A DNA stretch of 64,000 nt from Icerya purchasi (taxonomy: Eukaryota; Arthropoda; Insecta; Hemiptera; Monophlebidae): positions 151,297,088 to 151,361,087 of the forward strand of contig CM077116.1 in NCBI GenBank assembly GCA_039619475.1. Direction: 5' to 3'. Made by a program: the position numbers and the translations under genes. The notes below the pieces were generated by a model that was not told the DNA's origin, did no database searches, and saw nothing but the letters and a program-made list of their open reading frames with translations. Positions 61,625-64,000 of this stretch are shown here, one piece after another (within the stretch, counting starts at the first letter, position 1; the number at the start of each line of letters is the position of its first letter).

Positions 61625-61949
61625 CTGAATAAGAAACACAAAATTGAATTTTATTATTTTTATAGTAATTACGATAGCAAACTTTTTAATTTAATGCTAA
61701 TTTTAAATAATATAAAGTACACTAACGATGTAACACCATCGTATTGGACGCATAAAATAAAAAAACTGTAACTGTATAATTTACAAATAACACGAAAATC
61801 AAATATTCTACCAGCAAAAAATTTAAATATTAGTAACTCCTTTTTCAGAACCAAATGTTTCCGTCTTTTTTCGATTTTCTAGTTTTGTACAATTTCTCAA
61901 TTTAAAAAAAAAGAAATATATATATTTGTATATACACATATTTATATAT

Positions 61950-63690
61950 ATACTAGCTGACCCGACGAACTTCGTATCGCCACAGAAATAATAAATTTTG
62001 TGTAAATTTATTAGCTGAATTAAATTTAGTTTTTATTAATACTCAAAATGAATTAAGTTCAATAAATGTGCAAAAACCAAAAAGACAAATATTCTAATTA
62101 CATTGAAATGAATATAATTCAGGTGGCAGCAAGGCATTATTCACCTTAGTAACAAAAATCAGTATAAATTTATATTAAAAATTTAAAGTAAATACTCAAT
62201 TTATATACGTTTTAATAAAGTGTGTACTCTATGCAGTTATCTGATGATGGGCTATACAAGAACAAACGTGTTTCTAATGATCTCTAATTTCTTAAAGTAA
62301 ATTTATACCAGTTTTTAAGATTCCGTACACACTATAAAATACGGAATCTCAATAAGATAGTTCAGAAACGACAAAAATATTTATTTCTAAAATAGTTCGG
62401 AAACGGTTTGACTTATCGTAATTGGATCATAAATTACAATTAAACTTCTATCTGTGACAATTTACAACTTTAAACTGAGCGATTATCCTGGACGGCAAAA
62501 AACTGTCTAGAATATATATGGAATTTAAAACGACCTCAAAAATACACTTAAAAAAATCGTAATTCGTCACCAGATAACTGTTTAAAAGCGAAATTCAAAA
62601 TATAAAACAAAACACAGGAGCCCTTTATGTAAATTCAAAAATTACGGTTAAAAAATTATTTAAACTCCCCTTTTGGACCAAAAACAGTAAAAAAAAAAAA
62701 TGAATTTTCTTCATAAATAATTTTTTTACTTCGTACTCTGCTATTCGGAGCAAAAACAAATTCAACAAATCAAAGATCATAAAAATCTGTCCAGCCATCC
62801 TTGAGTTATAAGTGGTATAACTAATCCGACTTTGTTTTATATATATGTAATATGGAATTCAGAATGACCTCGAAAATCACCCTTAAAAATTCATAACTAA
62901 TCACCCAATAATCCTTTAAAAGCTAAATTCAAAATATAAAACAAAACACAGGAGCCCTTTTATGAAATTCAAAAATTATGGATAAAAAATTATTTAAAGC
63001 CTCCTTTTGGACCAAAAACGGCAAAAAAAAATGAATTTTCTTCATAAATTCGTCTTAAATCCGAAAATTTCAAACTTTTTTGAATAAGCTGTAATAATCT
63101 GGACCGTTTTGATGAAAATTTTTATAAAAAAAGCTATTACAATACCTGACGTCATAACGTATACAGTTACCACAATTCGACCTTTCGATTGCGTGTGAGC
63201 ATGTGTATATTATGAGCTAAGTTGAATATAGAAGCTATGTTGAATAGAAACTAAAAAACATGTTTTAATTAATGGGTAAAAAAGATAAAACTCAAGCTAT
63301 TTTCATAACAGGTATATTTTTCAACAGAAGCGGTGTATTTACTTACCCCAGAAATTAATAAAATAACCATGATAATCATTTTATTTAAATTTTTAGGTTT
63401 AGTTTATTTTTACCGTGGTAATCACTTTATTTATAATTTTATAAAAATTATTTTTTATTAATTATTTTTTTATTCGTCCCGTATATATTTCTGTGCCCCT
63501 GATCTCATCTCAGCTATTTAAAACCTTCATATTTCGTGTAGTGGGCCGAATTGTGAATCTAAACCATTCTTGAATCCGCTTGAACACACACAAAAAAATT
63601 CATCAAAATCGGTCCAGCCGTTTAGTTCAGTTACAAACACACGCACAGAAGAATTATATATACATATATAAAGATATGAAAAATCAATAT
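61950..63690. repeat. Interspersed repeat related to the 33-38 kb family
   Basis: It starts CTAGCTGACCCGACGAACTT, a motif I recognise as widespread in insect repeats, and ends with ATCGGTCCAGCCGTTT before (TA)n. The interior shares blocks with 32935-34045, including ATTCCGTACAC...GTTCAGAAACGAC, GGAATTTAAAACGACC and ATAAAACAAAACACAGGAGC. The class is unknown. Any N-terminal exon of the CD36-family gene was not recognised here. Confidence 0.65.
62509..63055. repeat. Internal direct duplication (~210 bp, two copies)
   Basis: 62509-62722 and 62840-63055 are similar in the same orientation. Shared blocks are AAAACAAAACACAGGAGCCC, TTTTGGACCAAAAAC and TGAATTTTCTTCATAAAT. The first is separated from the second by about 120 bp. 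Confidence 0.75.
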
Positions 63691-63707
63691 ATATATATAT
63701 ATATCTA

Positions 63708-63862
63708 TACTGGACCAATGCGATACAGGATGTAACGGGTCTGAGCTTACAGATGTCCTGTCTCAAAGCAGAGAATCGCGAGCAATGGCGAAAAATAATT
63801 AAATCGGCGTCGCCATGATCACGACACCCCTCTGGGGTTTTCGACCAAATGATGATGATACT
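63708..63862 (+). mobile_element. 5'-truncated LINE 3' end with GAT tail
   Basis: The plus strand encodes WTNAIQDVTGLSLQMSCLKA, then ENREQWRKIIKSASP and a stop. This matches the end of endonuclease/RT proteins ('W..di...tG.s...a...A.dR..WR.lv'). The stop is followed by CACCCCTCTGGGG and an ATGATGATGATA tail. It fits the C-terminus of the RTE-like family seen at 38480 and 49020. Confidence 0.7.
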
Positions 63863-63871
63863 CCATACTAA

Positions 63872-64000
63872 TATTATAAAAAGGAAAGATTTGATTGTTT
63901 GTTTGTTTGTTTGTTTGTTTGCATTGAATAGGCTCCGAAACTACTGGACCGATTTGAAAAATTCTTTCACCGTTGGGAAGTTACACTATCTGTGGGTGAC
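63872..64000 (+). repeat. Interspersed repeat running off the window
   Basis: It begins CATACTAATATTATAAA, followed by a (TTTG)n run (63897-63921), then GGCTCCGAAACTACTGGACC and CACCGTTGGGAAGTTACACT. I recognise this as a repeat common in insect genomes but cannot name its class. It continues beyond the right edge. Confidence 0.55.

Noticed and set aside
1..64000. CRISPR arrays, bacterial operons, riboswitches
   Set aside because: The window is eukaryotic, with spliced genes and insect-type transposons. The only regular repeats are microsatellites and transposon duplications.

Overview
The window is AT-rich animal nuclear DNA. It has spliced genes with GT-AG introns of 92 bp to about 11 kb, and a dense, nested load of decayed transposons. 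The gene content and repeat families point to an insect. A hemipteran is my best guess from the style of the repeats, but the sequence does not prove it.

Two host genes can be assembled exon by exon, with every splice phase agreeing. On the plus strand, 20185-43134 encodes a secreted PDGF/VEGF-related growth factor (Pvf-like, six exons, 373 residues). It has a signal peptide, all eight cysteines of the cystine-knot domain and a Cys-rich tail. On the minus strand, 61624-45456 holds six downstream exons of a CD36/SNMP/scavenger-receptor-B family membrane protein (about 376 residues). The N-terminal exon or exons were not found and probably lie beyond the right edge. The two genes converge tail to tail, with 2.3 kb between their stop codons. 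A growth-factor ligand and a lipid/apoptotic-cell-type receptor being neighbours does not by itself imply joint function.

Left part (1-20 kb): no host gene was recognised. It holds a decayed jockey-like LINE (1.44-2.8 kb, minus) split by a tRNA-derived SINE, an I/R1-like LINE with RNase H (6.4-9.5 kb, plus), a second complete SINE (10.0-10.4 kb) and a jockey-type endonuclease fragment (12.2-12.7 kb). It also has a hAT-type element carrying an RT fragment (13.4-14.6 kb) and three short hAT-type MITEs, two of them with exact 8-bp target duplications.

Pvf introns (20.4-43.0 kb): intron 3 has nested inverted repeats around an RT fragment and a 234-bp MITE. Intron 4 holds a 3.5-kb hAT element with an exact 8-bp target duplication and a decayed transposase, itself hit by a 649-bp MITE. 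Intron 5 contains a near-identical 1.2-kb inverted repeat whose 2.1-kb loop carries a Penelope-like RT remnant. One arm is interrupted by a 416-bp MITE of the family also seen at 17 kb.

CD36 introns (45.6-61.5 kb): there are two adjacent LINE fragments and a palindrome split by an almost intact mariner, whose transposase has one catalytic Asp changed to Gly. There are also a decayed Tc1 element, a jockey/CR1-like LINE and a Penelope-like element with GIY-YIG endonuclease remnants. Hammerhead-ribozyme-like motifs occur in both palindrome arms and next to the Penelope-like element. The right end (61.9-64 kb) is repeats, including a family related to the 33-38 kb inverted repeat.
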